Source of the DNA: an uncultured Bacilli bacterium
Lineage (GTDB): Bacteria; Bacillota_I; Bacilli_A; RF39; UBA660
Reading direction: 5' to 3'
Assembly (NCBI GenBank): GCA_934167465.1
Contig: CAKPKR010000006.1
Coordinates: 7,904 to 71,903 of the forward strand
Length of the DNA stretch: 64,000 nucleotides
Positions 16,669 through 25,786 of the stretch are shown piece by piece. Position 1 is the stretch's first letter, and every line of letters starts with the position of its first letter. The translations under genes and the position numbers were made by a program. The notes below the pieces were generated by a model. That model had not been told where the DNA came from. It made no database searches and saw only the letters and a list, made by a program, of their open reading frames with translations.

Positions 16669-17860
16669 AAAAGTTAAACATTAATATGTTTGGTGCGAAT
16701 ATCATTAATAATCCAATTATTAACATTAATATTCCACCAATTAAATGAGAATATTTACTATACTTATTAGATATTCCTTTTATATTAAGAGTAAACATTG
16801 CAATACTAAATACAATTATATCATCTATTAGGAAGAAGAATATATAAATTAATATATATATAAAACTTTGAATTCCACTTAAATTATTTATTTTCAATAT
16901 ATTAGTAAATATTATTGGCCATCCTGCTGAACAAGCAAATTCAATAAAATTAACTGAAATTGCTAAACCCATTACTCCTAATAGCGCTAGAATAAAACTT
17001 TTTTCGGATGTGAATTTTTTAATTTTATTAATTATTTTCTTTCTTGAATCATTATTTACAACTTCACAACCTGTTTCTTTTTTGGTTGATTTATAATAAC
17101 TATATAGATTCCAAATAGCGGCTACAATTGCGACTATTCCTATTAAATATTGCATATATGATTCGTTAATTAATTTTTTTAAAATTTCTAGCCATGACAA
17201 CATTATTCCCATATATACAAGAGCAGATGTTGTTAAAAATGCTACTCCTAATGTAATCATTCTTTTTTTATTATTCATTCCTATTAACATACTTATTAAG
17301 AATATTAATATCCACATTGCACAAGGATTAAAACCATCAACAAATCCTATTATCATTGCAATTAATGGCAAAGATACTTTTTTAGTATCAACTTCACCTA
17401 GTAATGGAATTGTAACATTATTATATTGTTCTTGTTCTGTTTCTTTAATTTCTTCTTTAGTTTTATTTAAATCAATACTTGTTCCTGATTCTTTTACTTG
17501 AGAAACAACATCAATATAGTCTTCTTTTTTATATTTTTCTATGAAATGTAGTATTTGTGATTTAATATTATCACTATATCCAGTAAGACCAATATCTCCT
17601 ATTACTGTGTATGGAACATAGTTATTTGTACAATTTAAACTTTGTTTTACTAAATCTAATAAATCACTATTTTCTTTATTAGAAGATACTTCATACATTT
17701 CTATTTTTACTTCATCATCATTTATTGTATTTAAAAATTCTTTTTCAGCTTTACAGTGTGGACAAGAACTACTATAAAATAAGTTTATTGTTACTTCTTT
17801 AGCATTTACACCTATTATAAATAAAAAGAAAATTAAAATAGCATATAATGTTTTTTTCAT
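16667..17860 (-). CDS. Thioredoxin-fold plus CcdA/DsbD-like transmembrane thiol-redox protein
   Basis: A 397-residue fusion. Residues 1-20 are a signal sequence ending VNA. A thioredoxin-like domain with CPHC (SSSCPHCKAE, near residue 33) covers about 25-120. The rest has six or more membrane segments, with Cys in GFNPCAMW near the first and FACSAGWP in a later one: the paired transmembrane cysteines of the CcdA/DsbD family, which carry electrons from cytoplasmic thioredoxin across the membrane. The start overlaps the upstream thioredoxin-fold gene by 4 nt. Together they probably supply reducing power to the outside. The outer substrate is unknown. Confidence 0.82.
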   Translation of the reverse strand: MKKTLYAILIFFLFIIGVNAKEVTINLFYSSSCPHCKAEKEFLNTINDDEVKIEMYEVSSNKENSDLLDLVKQSLNCTNNYVPYTVIGDIGLTGYSDNIKSQILHFIEKYKKEDYIDVVSQVKESGTSIDLNKTKEEIKETEQEQYNNVTIPLLGEVDTKKVSLPLIAMIIGFVDGFNPCAMWILIFLISMLIGMNNKKRMITLGVAFLTTSALVYMGIMLSWLEILKKLINESYMQYLIGIVAIVAAIWNLYSYYKSTKKETGCEVVNNDSRKKIINKIKKFTSEKSFILALLGVMGLAISVNFIEFACSAGWPIIFTNILKINNLSGIQSFIYILIYIFFFLIDDIIVFSIAMFTLNIKGISNKYSKYSHLIGGILMLIIGLLMIFAPNILMFNF

Positions 17861-18108
17861 TCTACTTCACCTATTATTTCTAATATTTGTTTTTTATTTT
17901 TTTCACCTATTATTCTTGTTATTTCTTTATTATCTTTAAATACAATTATAATTGGTAATATATTTCCTACATTAAATTCTTTTACTTTTTCCTCATCAAA
18001 ATCATAATCATACTCTTCATATTCATAGTTTGTTTTAATTTCATCCCAATCTTTTTTAGTTATTATACAACTAACACACCAAGAAGCACTTATTCTAATT
18101 AATTTCAT
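17857..18108 (-). CDS. Small thioredoxin-like protein
   Basis: An 83-residue thioredoxin fold: KLIRISASWCVSCIITKKDW carries a CVSC active site, and the strand NILPIIIVFKDNKEITRIIGEK contains the cis-Pro. The start overlaps the end of the cysteine desulfurase gene by 14 nt, and its stop overlaps the next gene. It probably feeds electrons to the CcdA-like protein. Confidence 0.8.
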   Translation of the reverse strand: MKLIRISASWCVSCIITKKDWDEIKTNYEYEEYDYDFDEEKVKEFNVGNILPIIIVFKDNKEITRIIGEKNKKQILEIIGEVE

Positions 18109-19219
18109 TTAATTCCTTATAACATTTATCAAATGCGTCTAAAAATTTATCTACTTCTTCGTTAGTTGTTAATCCTGATAAACTAATTCTGATACTATGT
18201 TTAGCTTGAAGTTCATTTTTAGTAACTTCATAGACTGATCTACTAATTGGGTTGTTTGATGAACAAGCTGATTGTGTAGATATGTATATATCATAATTTT
18301 CTAAGGCGTGTTGCATTGTTTCTGGTTTGATATTAAGAACACTTATATTTAAAATATGAGGTATTGAATAGATATTGCTATTAATTTTAACATCATCATA
18401 TTTACTTATTTTTTCTACTATTTTTTTGTTTAATTCTTTTGTTTTAATTAAATTATTTTCTAATTCTTCATCAATTAATCTTAAAGCTTTTGATAAAGAG
18501 ACAATTAAAGGTAACGCAGGTGTACCACTACGATATTTAGTTGTACTCTTTCCACCGTGAATTAGTGGTTCAATTAAAATATCTTTTTTCTTAATTAAAA
18601 CACCTATTCCTTTTGGTCCATAAAATTTATGGGCTGTAAAACTTACTAAATCAACATTACTATAATCTATTTTCACTTTTCCAACTGCTTGAGTTGCATC
18701 AACATGAAAATAACAGTTATAATTTTTTAATATATTAGCTAACTCTTCAATATTTTGTTTTACACCTGTTTCTGAATTAACTGCTCCTACTGTTACTAAT
18801 ATTGTGTCATCTCTAAGTAATGATTTTAAGTCTTGAATATCAATTAACCCATATTCATTTGTTTTTACAAAATCAACTTCAAATCCTAGATTTTGTAAAT
18901 AACCAATTGGACCATAAATAGATGAATGTTCTAAATTAGTTGTAATTATATGTTTTCCTTTTTTTTGGTTTCTTAAAGCTATTCCTTTGATTGCTAAATT
19001 ATTTGATTCACTAGCGCAACTTGTATATATAATTTCTTCATCAGTTAAATTCATTATTTTTTTTATTTGATTTGTTGCTTCTGTTTCTAATTTTTTTGCT
19101 TCTACGCCTAATTTATGTAATGAGTTAGGGTTACCTATAAAATTATTTGTTACTTTATTATAAGTATCTAATACTCTACTATCTACAGGAGTAGTTGCTG
19201 AATAATCTAAATATATCAT
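18095..19219 (-). CDS. NifS/IscS-type cysteine desulfurase
   Basis: PLP enzyme that removes sulfur from cysteine for Fe-S clusters, thiouridine or other uses. The 374 residues show YLDYSATTPVD at the N-terminus, NLEHSS, the PLP-binding HVDATQAVGK, the Lys in SFTAHKFYGPKG and the persulfide Cys in TQSACSSN. No iscU/sufU lies nearby; the neighbours are thioredoxin-fold genes, so a role in thiol metabolism or tRNA thiolation is as likely as cluster assembly. truB is 50 nt upstream. Confidence 0.9.
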   Translation of the reverse strand: MIYLDYSATTPVDSRVLDTYNKVTNNFIGNPNSLHKLGVEAKKLETEATNQIKKIMNLTDEEIIYTSCASESNNLAIKGIALRNQKKGKHIITTNLEHSSIYGPIGYLQNLGFEVDFVKTNEYGLIDIQDLKSLLRDDTILVTVGAVNSETGVKQNIEELANILKNYNCYFHVDATQAVGKVKIDYSNVDLVSFTAHKFYGPKGIGVLIKKKDILIEPLIHGGKSTTKYRSGTPALPLIVSLSKALRLIDEELENNLIKTKELNKKIVEKISKYDDVKINSNIYSIPHILNISVLNIKPETMQHALENYDIYISTQSACSSNNPISRSVYEVTKNELQAKHSIRISLSGLTTNEEVDKFLDAFDKCYKELNEIN

Positions 19220-19268
19220 AACATCACCTTTTTCATTATATCATTTAATTGTGAAAAAAAAAAGAAAT

Positions 19269-20123
19269 CTAATTAAATATCTTCCACGGTTTGATTTTAT
19301 TCATATCTTTTTCATACTTTTTATATATTCCGATTACTTGTTGATTTTTATTTATAAATACTATTATATCTTCATCGTATCTATTTTCTAGTAAACAACC
19401 ATTTTTAATTTTGTTTTCAATGTATTCATTTACTTCAATTTGTAGGTATTCTTTTAAGACCTCTTGCATTTCTAGTAATTTATATTTTTTATTTTTTATT
19501 TGTTCTAATGTGTATGAATCTTCAATTTTAAATTCACCTTGTTTTGTTCTTTTTAGGCTAGACATTGTTCCAATTATATTTAGTTCATTACATATATCGT
19601 TTATTAAACTTCTAATATATGTTCCCTTACTTACAAGACATCTGAAAGTAAATTTATTTCCGGCATATTTTAATAATTCTATTTCTTTTATTTCAACTTC
19701 TTTTTTAGGTAATTTTACTTCTTCTTTATTTCTTGCATATTCATATAATTTTCTTCCATTTACTTTTACAGCAGAATATATCGGAACTTCTTGAAGATAT
19801 GTTTTTTTAAATGATTTTATTGTTTGTTCTAATTTAGATTTATCTAATTTTATTTCTTTTGTTTCTAAAATATTACCTGTTATATCTAAGGTATCTGTTT
19901 TTATTCCAAGTGTTACTTCAGCTATATATTCTTTATAAGTAGAGACTAAAAGTTCTGATATTTTAGTAGATCCACCTATTGTTACAACTAATACTCCTGT
20001 TGCAATAGGATCTAATGTACCTGTATGACCTACTTTTTTAGTTTTAAATTCTTTAGAAATTATATTGACAACATCTCTACTTGTATAGTCTTTTTCTTTA
20101 TTTACTACTAATATTCCATTCAT
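19269..20123 (-). CDS. truB: tRNA pseudouridine-55 synthase TruB
   Basis: Makes pseudouridine 55 in the T-loop of tRNAs. The catalytic Asp is in GHTGTLDPIATGVL (near residue 40), with KVNGRKLYEYAR and SKGTYIRSLINDIC further on. The C-terminus is a PUA-like extension. At 284 residues it is normal. It follows obg by 7 nt. Confidence 0.95.
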   Translation of the reverse strand: MNGILVVNKEKDYTSRDVVNIISKEFKTKKVGHTGTLDPIATGVLVVTIGGSTKISELLVSTYKEYIAEVTLGIKTDTLDITGNILETKEIKLDKSKLEQTIKSFKKTYLQEVPIYSAVKVNGRKLYEYARNKEEVKLPKKEVEIKEIELLKYAGNKFTFRCLVSKGTYIRSLINDICNELNIIGTMSSLKRTKQGEFKIEDSYTLEQIKNKKYKLLEMQEVLKEYLQIEVNEYIENKIKNGCLLENRYDEDIIVFINKNQQVIGIYKKYEKDMNKIKPWKIFN

Positions 20124-20130
20124 ATATCAC

Positions 20131-21402
20131 CTAAAGTTTATAGTCAAATTCAAAGTCTAAGATTCTTACATTGTCGCCATCTTCAGCTCCTAATTCTCTT
20201 AATTTATCATCTATTCCCATTTTTCTTAGTTTCATTGCAAATCTATTAGCTGCTTCTTCTGTTGTAAATCTAGTCATTTTAAGTAATTTTTCTACTTCTT
20301 TTCCTTTTATAACCCAAGTATTATTGTCCTTAGTTATTGTAAATGGTTGTTCTTTTTTAAATTTATATAAGATATGGCTTTCAAATTTCTCTTCTTCATA
20401 TAATGGTTGTTTTTCTATTTTATCTAACATATTTGATAATTCTACCAACACTTCTTTTATTCCTTCATTATTCATTGCTGATATAGGATATACTTTTGTT
20501 TTAACTTTTTCTTCAAATTTTTTCAAATTTTCTTTTGCACTTTCCATATCCATTTTATTAGCAATTATTATTTGTGGTTTTTCTAGTATTTTTTTATTAA
20601 AGTTTTCTAACTCTTTATTTATTATTACATAATCTTCATAAGGGTCTCTACCTTCATAGCCACTCATATCGATAACGTGAGCTATAACTCTAGTTCTTTC
20701 TATATGTTTTAAGAATTTATCTCCTAGTCCTTCTCCTAATGAAGCTCCTTCGATTAATCCTGGTAAATCAGCTACGACAAATGATTTGTTTTCATTTACT
20801 CTTACCACTCCTAAATTAGGATTCAAAGTTGTAAAATGATAAGCAGCTATTTTAGGTTTAGATGCAGAAATTTTAGATATTAATGTTGATTTACCAACGC
20901 TTGGCATTCCAACTAAACCAACATCGGCTAATAATTTTAACTCAACTTTTACTCTTTTTTCTTCACCTGGTTCACCATTTTCAGCAAATGCAGGAGCTGG
21001 ATTTGAACGTGTTGCGAAAGCCATATTTCCTCTTCCACCACGACCTCCATATGCTACTACAACCTCATCATCTTTTTTTGTTAAGTCAGCAATTATTAAA
21101 TTTGTGTCTAAGTCAGTTATTACGGTTCCAAGTGGTACTCTAACAATAACATCTTCGGCATTTTTTCCATGTTTAGCTTTGCCTTCTCCGTTAGCGCCCT
21201 TATTTCCTTTTATTGCTTTTTGGTATCTTAAATCTATTAGAGTATTTAGTCCTTCATCTACTTTAAAGATAATGTCAGATCCTTTTCCTCCATTGCCACC
21301 ATATGGACCTCCCATCGGAATGTATTTTTCTCTCCTGAATGCCATACATCCATTACCACCAGTACCAGCTATTAAATCTATTATTACTTCATCTATAAAC
21401 AT
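20131..21402 (-). CDS. obg: GTPase Obg
   Basis: A 423-residue Obg-family GTPase in 50S assembly and stress control. The glycine-rich N-terminal Obg fold (GTGGNGCMAFRREKYIPMGGPYGGNGGKG) is followed by the G domain: G1 GMPSVGKST, G3 DLPGLIEGA, G4 NKMD. A C-terminal OCT domain covers about 345-423. All are complete. Confidence 0.96.
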   Translation of the reverse strand: MFIDEVIIDLIAGTGGNGCMAFRREKYIPMGGPYGGNGGKGSDIIFKVDEGLNTLIDLRYQKAIKGNKGANGEGKAKHGKNAEDVIVRVPLGTVITDLDTNLIIADLTKKDDEVVVAYGGRGGRGNMAFATRSNPAPAFAENGEPGEEKRVKVELKLLADVGLVGMPSVGKSTLISKISASKPKIAAYHFTTLNPNLGVVRVNENKSFVVADLPGLIEGASLGEGLGDKFLKHIERTRVIAHVIDMSGYEGRDPYEDYVIINKELENFNKKILEKPQIIIANKMDMESAKENLKKFEEKVKTKVYPISAMNNEGIKEVLVELSNMLDKIEKQPLYEEEKFESHILYKFKKEQPFTITKDNNTWVIKGKEVEKLLKMTRFTTEEAANRFAMKLRKMGIDDKLRELGAEDGDNVRILDFEFDYKL

Positions 21403-21512
21403 AGTATCACCTTTTTTCTATGTTTATTATACACGATTTTTATTTTAAATGATATAGTTTAATTATATTTTTATTTATTACTTCATTTATTTTTTTTAAA
21501 TTTATAGCAAGA

Positions 21513-21534
21513 AAAAAGTCCATCAGTAAGACAG
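21513..21534 (-). terminator. Terminator after the sirtuin-pseudouridine synthase pair
   Basis: AGTCTGTC-TTACT-GATGGACT with wobble pairs followed by TTTTTT on the minus strand. Confidence 0.6.
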
Positions 21535-21568
21535 ACTAAATTCTTCATTTTAATATCATTTTTTTAGT

Positions 21569-22390
21569 TCATTTAAAAACTTTTTTTAACTCAATAGGTA
21601 AATCTACCTTAAAATTCATTATTCCTTTATTTTTGGGATTTATTAATTCTAATTCATAAGCATGAAGTCCTAAACGATTAAAATTGTTATTACCATATTT
21701 TTTATCACCAATAATTGGATGATTTATATCTTTCATATGAACTCTTATTTGATTTTTTCGACCAGTTAATATATTGATATCTAATAAAGTATATTTTTCA
21801 TTACTTTTAATTACTTTATATTCTGTTTTAGCAAATTTACCATTTTTATCTTTAGTACTATAAACATTATAATTTTTATCTTCTTTTAAATAAGATTCCA
21901 CTACTCCAGATTTTTTTACAATTCCATCAACAATAGCATAATACTTTCTTTTTTTAACAATTTCATTCCAATTATCTTGATACATATTTTTAATTTTTTC
22001 ATTCTTAGCAAACATCACAATTCCAGAGGTATCTTTATCTAATCTATGAATAACAAAAATACGATTCTTTTTATTATTTTTTTTAACATAATCACTAACT
22101 AAATGATATAAAGTTTTTTCTTTTTCATTTTTAGTACTTATTGTAAGTAATCCGTTTGGCTTTTCTACAACTAATATATCATTATCTTCATATATTATTT
22201 TTAAATCACTATTTTTATTTATAAATATTTCATCATTATTTTTTAGTAAATAATTATATTTGGTTATTACTTTGTTATTTACATAAATTGATTTATTAGT
22301 AAGCATTGCCTTAGCTTTTTTTCTTTCTATTTTTAAATTTTCTATTAAATATAAAAGTAATTCTTTTTGACTTTCAACATTATATTTCAT
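21569..22390 (-). CDS. RluA-family pseudouridine synthase
   Basis: From ATG 22390 (after AAGGAGTT) it is 273 residues. An S4-like domain covers about 1-65 (LKIERKKAKAMLTNKSIYVNN), then the RluA catalytic core with the Asp in HRLDKDTSGIVMFAKN, YYAIVDG, GRKNQIRVH and HPIIGDKKYG. RluD-type enzymes modify 23S rRNA, but the exact uridine cannot be read. The start is 2 nt from the sirtuin stop, so they are co-transcribed. Confidence 0.9.
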   Translation of the reverse strand: MKYNVESQKELLLYLIENLKIERKKAKAMLTNKSIYVNNKVITKYNYLLKNNDEIFINKNSDLKIIYEDNDILVVEKPNGLLTISTKNEKEKTLYHLVSDYVKKNNKKNRIFVIHRLDKDTSGIVMFAKNEKIKNMYQDNWNEIVKKRKYYAIVDGIVKKSGVVESYLKEDKNYNVYSTKDKNGKFAKTEYKVIKSNEKYTLLDINILTGRKNQIRVHMKDINHPIIGDKKYGNNNFNRLGLHAYELELINPKNKGIMNFKVDLPIELKKVFK

Positions 22391-22391
22391 A

Positions 22392-23099
22392 TTACAACTC
22401 CTTAAATACATTACCAAGTTTATCGTGAATAACTATATCTGCTATATTATCATAATTAGTTTTATCTTTATTAATTAAAATTAAATATTTACCTCTAAAA
22501 TAATTTATTAAGTTAGCTGCTGGATAAACCATTAGGGAGGTACCACCAACAATTAAAACATCACATTTACTAATATATTCTATTGCTTCATCATATGTTT
22601 CATTTAATGGTTCTTCATATAAAACAACGTCTGGCTTAATAAAACCACCACACTCACATAACGGAATATTATCATCATTAAATACACTTTCAGCACTATA
22701 AAACTTATGGCATTTGTCACAATAATTACGATAAATAGACCCGTGTATTTCTAAAACATTTTTACTACCAGCTTTAATATGTAATCCATCAATGTTTTGG
22801 GTAATAATGCATTTTAGTTTATTTTTCTTTTCTAACTCTACTAATTTTTTATGTGTAATATTAGGTTTTACATTAAGAGAATTCATTTTTTCTTTATAAA
22901 ACTTATAAAAATATTTAGGATTATCGTAAAAAAATGTATGACTAAGTATTTGTTCAGGGGGATAAGCATATTTTTCATTATATAAACCATCAACACTTCT
23001 AAAATCAGGAATACCACTTTCAGTTGATACTCCAGCACCACCAAAGAAAACTATATTATCATTTTCATCAATAATTTTTTTTAATTTATCTATTTCCAT
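22392..23099 (-). CDS. NAD-dependent protein deacylase, SIR2 family
   Basis: A bacterial sirtuin (CobB/SrtN type). The 235 residues contain GGAGVSTESGIPDFRS, the NAD-binding QNIDGLH, the catalytic His in LEIHGSIYR and two zinc pairs in CDKCHKFY and CECGG. It removes acyl groups from lysines at the cost of NAD. It is followed directly by the RluA-type gene. Confidence 0.93.
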   Translation of the reverse strand: MEIDKLKKIIDENDNIVFFGGAGVSTESGIPDFRSVDGLYNEKYAYPPEQILSHTFFYDNPKYFYKFYKEKMNSLNVKPNITHKKLVELEKKNKLKCIITQNIDGLHIKAGSKNVLEIHGSIYRNYCDKCHKFYSAESVFNDDNIPLCECGGFIKPDVVLYEEPLNETYDEAIEYISKCDVLIVGGTSLMVYPAANLINYFRGKYLILINKDKTNYDNIADIVIHDKLGNVFKEL

Positions 23100-23176
23100 A
23101 AAAATAACCTCTTAATTATTATACCATATATTAGCCCATTCAAATATTAATTACACGAATATATTAACATAACGAG

Positions 23177-23974
23177 GTGATTATTACGATAAATTGGTTT
23201 ATTAATTTGAATCCTTCAATTCAAGCTTTAATTGCAACTCTATTTACTTGGAGTGTAACAATGTTAGGAGCAAGTATTGTTTTGTTTTTCAAAAAAATAA
23301 ATAAAAATATTATGGATGCTATGTTAGGATTTGCTGGTGGAGTTATGATAGCTGCTTCATTTTGGTCATTATTATCTCCTTCTATCGATATGGCAGAAAA
23401 TTTAAATATGATTCCTTGGTTAGTTGCTTTTGTAGGTTTTTTTGCAGGTGGAGTTTTATTATTTATTGGAGATAAAATATTTGATGTTTGTAGTAAACAA
23501 AGTAATAATAAATATAAAAGAATTACTATGCTTATTTCTTCTATTACTTTACATAATATTCCAGAAGGATTAGTTGTAGGTGTTGCATTTGGATCAATTG
23601 CTTATGGATTAGAAGGCAGTACAATATTATCGGCTTGTTTATTAGCTTTAGGAATTGGACTTCAAAATTTTCCAGAAGGAACAGCAGTTTCGGTTCCACT
23701 TAGAAGAGAGGGAATGTCCAGAACCAAATCTTTTATAATTGGTAGTTTGAGTGGTATTGTTGAACCTATTTCAGGAGTTATAGGGGCAATATTAGTTACA
23801 AAAATAAGAACAATTTTACCTTTTTTACTTGCTTTTGCAGCTGGAGCAATGATATATGTTGTTGTTGAAGAAATAGTTCCTGAAAGTCAAACTAATAAAA
23901 GAAAGGATTTAATGGCTTTATTTACTCTAATTGGTTTTTCAATTATGATGATTTTAGATGTAGCTTTAGGATAA
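23177..23974 (+). CDS. ZIP-family metal transporter
   Basis: Membrane transporter for zinc or other divalent metals, about 265 residues with eight hydrophobic segments. The metal-site helices are visible: HNIPEGLVVG and, in the next helix, GLQNFPEGTAVS; EEIVPES lies in a later one. The start is uncertain: the only canonical codon upstream of the conserved W-F-x-N-L-N-P is GTG 23177, which lies inside the GAGGTGA ribosome site (23175-23181). Spacing would favour ACG 23186 or ATA 23189. It is one of few plus-strand genes. Confidence 0.9.
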   Translation: MIITINWFINLNPSIQALIATLFTWSVTMLGASIVLFFKKINKNIMDAMLGFAGGVMIAASFWSLLSPSIDMAENLNMIPWLVAFVGFFAGGVLLFIGDKIFDVCSKQSNNKYKRITMLISSITLHNIPEGLVVGVAFGSIAYGLEGSTILSACLLALGIGLQNFPEGTAVSVPLRREGMSRTKSFIIGSLSGIVEPISGVIGAILVTKIRTILPFLLAFAAGAMIYVVVEEIVPESQTNKRKDLMALFTLIGFSIMMILDVALG

Positions 23975-23995
23975 CAAACTTTATGTTTGTTTTTT
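23973..23995 (+). terminator. Terminator of the ZIP gene
   Basis: ACAAAC-TTTAT-GTTTGT followed by seven T, directly after the stop codon and overlapping the end of cysE. Confidence 0.75.
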
Positions 23996-24487
23996 TATTT
24001 CCGCTGGTATTCCTACTACTGTTGAGTTTTTAGGAACATTTTTTAATACTACAGCGTTAGCGCCTACTTTAGAATTTTCACCAATTACAATGTTACCTAA
24101 TATTTTAGCTCCACTTCCAATATAAACATTATTCTCGATTGTTGGATGTCTTTTTCCTTTTTCTTTTCCTGTTCCACCTAAGGTAACACCTTGATACATT
24201 GTAACATTATCACCAATTATAGTTGTTTCTCCTATTACAACTCCATTACCGTGATCAATAAATAAATTTTTACCTATGGTAGCACCTGGATGAATTTCTA
24301 TACCGGTTTTTCTTTTCATTTTTTCTGAAATTAGTCTAGCTATAAAATAATGTTTTCTTGTATAAAAATAATGTGATATTTTATAGCCTATTATAGCTTT
24401 AAATGAAGGATATAAAATAGCTTCTAAATTACTATGAATAGCAGGATCATTTTTTTTAATATTTTCTATTTGTTCTTTAATAAACAT
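23981..24487 (-). CDS. cysE: Serine O-acetyltransferase
   Basis: First step of cysteine synthesis from serine. From ATG 24487 (after AGGTGAT) the protein has 168 residues, a short form typical of Firmicutes. An N-terminal helical part ends at about residue 50 (RLISEKMKRKTG), and a left-handed beta-helix of hexapeptides follows with the catalytic His in DHGNGVVIGE and the Asp-His pair region HPGATIG, then GGTGKEKGKRHP. cysK is not in the window. Confidence 0.93.
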   Translation of the reverse strand: MFIKEQIENIKKNDPAIHSNLEAILYPSFKAIIGYKISHYFYTRKHYFIARLISEKMKRKTGIEIHPGATIGKNLFIDHGNGVVIGETTIIGDNVTMYQGVTLGGTGKEKGKRHPTIENNVYIGSGAKILGNIVIGENSKVGANAVVLKNVPKNSTVVGIPAEIKKQT

Positions 24488-24518
24488 AATATCACCTACC
24501 ATATTATATTTGAATAAA

Positions 24519-24541
24519 AAAAACGCGTGTAATTCAAACGT
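24519..24541 (-). terminator. Probable terminator of the broken surface-protein locus
   Basis: ACACGT and ACGCGT can pair with one mismatch; the 3' arm is followed by eight T on the minus strand. Confidence 0.5.
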
Positions 24542-24544
24542 GTC

Positions 24545-25111
24545 TTAATTAATTCCAATAATATAGTAAAAATATGGTGCATTTCCTGATGCAGAAAATG
24601 TAATACTATTACTACCTTTTGGAAGATTTAGTCGATATCCAATACCATAAGTAAATGAACCATAATCATTACCACTATTAAATATAGAATTTTTAAGTGG
24701 TACCCACGAATTTGTTTGCTTGATATATCCATTCTTATCACTAGAAAAGGCTAATGCAACTTTATATGATTTTGAAGTAGTAAAATTAAAAGTATAATCA
24801 CCAACCCAATTATTACCTGATACAATAATAGCAACCTCAGATATATTTGCACTTGCACTTACACCTATTATAAGTTATCCTTTTACTACTGCTGTTTTTC
24901 CATTCAATATATCATTTGCAGTTGCATCGCCTGAACTTTTTATTTTATAAATATCATTTAAAACTTCATTTACAGTCATACTTGTTCCATCACTTACATT
25001 ATATACAACATCACTTGCTTTATATGTGACCGCTGCATATAACGTTCCACTTATACATATAATCATTGTAATTATTACTAAAAATATTCTGCTTTTCATT
25101 ATTTTTTTCAT
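24545..25111 (-). pseudogene. Phase-variable surface-protein paralogue inactivated by one stop codon
   Basis: The first 78 codons encode the conserved N-terminus of the family also at 42105-42929 and 55669-56292: MKKIMKSRIF, a hydrophobic export segment ending in YAA, then TYKASDVVYNVSDGTSM. After VVKG comes TAA (25,111 minus 234 onward), and the same frame then stays open for another 109 codons to a stop at 24545, encoding a beta-rich domain (SGNNWVGDYTFNF to PYFYYIIGIN). A single C-to-T change from CAA would explain it. The promoter is decayed too. It is either a dead copy or a source for recombination. Confidence 0.8.
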
Positions 25112-25134
25112 TTAAATTCCTACTTTCCAATGCT

Positions 25135-25166
25135 ATCATACCATCCCCCACAGACGATTTTATCAA
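25135..25166 (-). promoter_or_regulatory. Decayed homopolymer promoter of the broken paralogue
   Basis: TTGATA (25166-25161) and TATGAT (25140-25135) are 20 bp apart. Where the two sister genes have ten G, this copy has a G5 run broken by T and AT. A slippage-prone tract is no longer present. The flanking block AGCAGAAATTTTGTTCG is shared with the copy at 56347. Confidence 0.65.
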
Positions 25167-25192
25167 GCAGAAATTTTGTTCGTATTTGTTTA

Positions 25193-25786
25193 TTATAATT
25201 TTACATATTGTTTAGTGTTTGATTCTGCAAATTTTTTTATTGCATTATCTGCAGTATCTAAGTATTGCTTTAACTCATCTTCTGTCATTTCCGCTAAAGT
25301 CTTTGTATAATTAAATGGTATAAATACTGACCACAAATCAGACCATTTTTTATTTATATCTATTTCTCTTTTTTCTCTACTCAAATAACCTTCAGAAATT
25401 CCATAAAATAGTTTAATATTTTCTCCATCAAAATAAGCTAATACTTCTTTAAAATAACAATATCTATTTTCTACATTTTTCATTTTTTCTAATAAGCCAT
25501 CTATTCCTATTTTTTCTAATAATTCTCTTTTAGGAAAAGCACCAGGAAAGTTAGGATTATTAGGATAATTTGGAATATAAAAACCTGAGTCTAAAGCAAT
25601 ACAAGGTTTACCAACAACTCTATAGGCTTGTTTTACTTTTGAAATTGCTATTATTTCAATATCATTTATGTTTGGTTCCTCATAATCATAGTCATAAGTT
25701 AATAATTTTATCTTATTATCATCAAAATATTTTTGAGCTGTTGCTACTTTACCCTTATTTCCTGTTACAAATACTATTTCTTTCAT
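25193..25786 (-). CDS. Ham1/RdgB-like NTP pyrophosphatase
   Basis: A 197-residue protein opening with FVTGNKGKVATAQKYF, the nucleotide-binding signature of Ham1/RdgB/YggV (xTGNxxKxxE), followed by ALDSGFYIPNYPNNPNFPGAFPKR, matching the metal-binding SGL...PGxxSAR region with changes. Usual members hydrolyse ITP/XTP/dITP; this divergent form is paired with a SIS protein, so another nucleotide or sugar-nucleotide is possible. TAATG overlap with the SIS gene indicates coupling. Confidence 0.75.
   Translation of the reverse strand: MKEIVFVTGNKGKVATAQKYFDDNKIKLLTYDYDYEEPNINDIEIIAISKVKQAYRVVGKPCIALDSGFYIPNYPNNPNFPGAFPKRELLEKIGIDGLLEKMKNVENRYCYFKEVLAYFDGENIKLFYGISEGYLSREKREIDINKKWSDLWSVFIPFNYTKTLAEMTEDELKQYLDTADNAIKKFAESNTKQYVKL

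Noticed and set aside
20171..20632. Plus-strand ORF of 153 codons inside obg
   Set aside because: Shadow of the obg coding sequence in an AT-rich genome; no ribosome site and low-complexity product. The same applies to the other plus-strand frames inside minus-strand genes.
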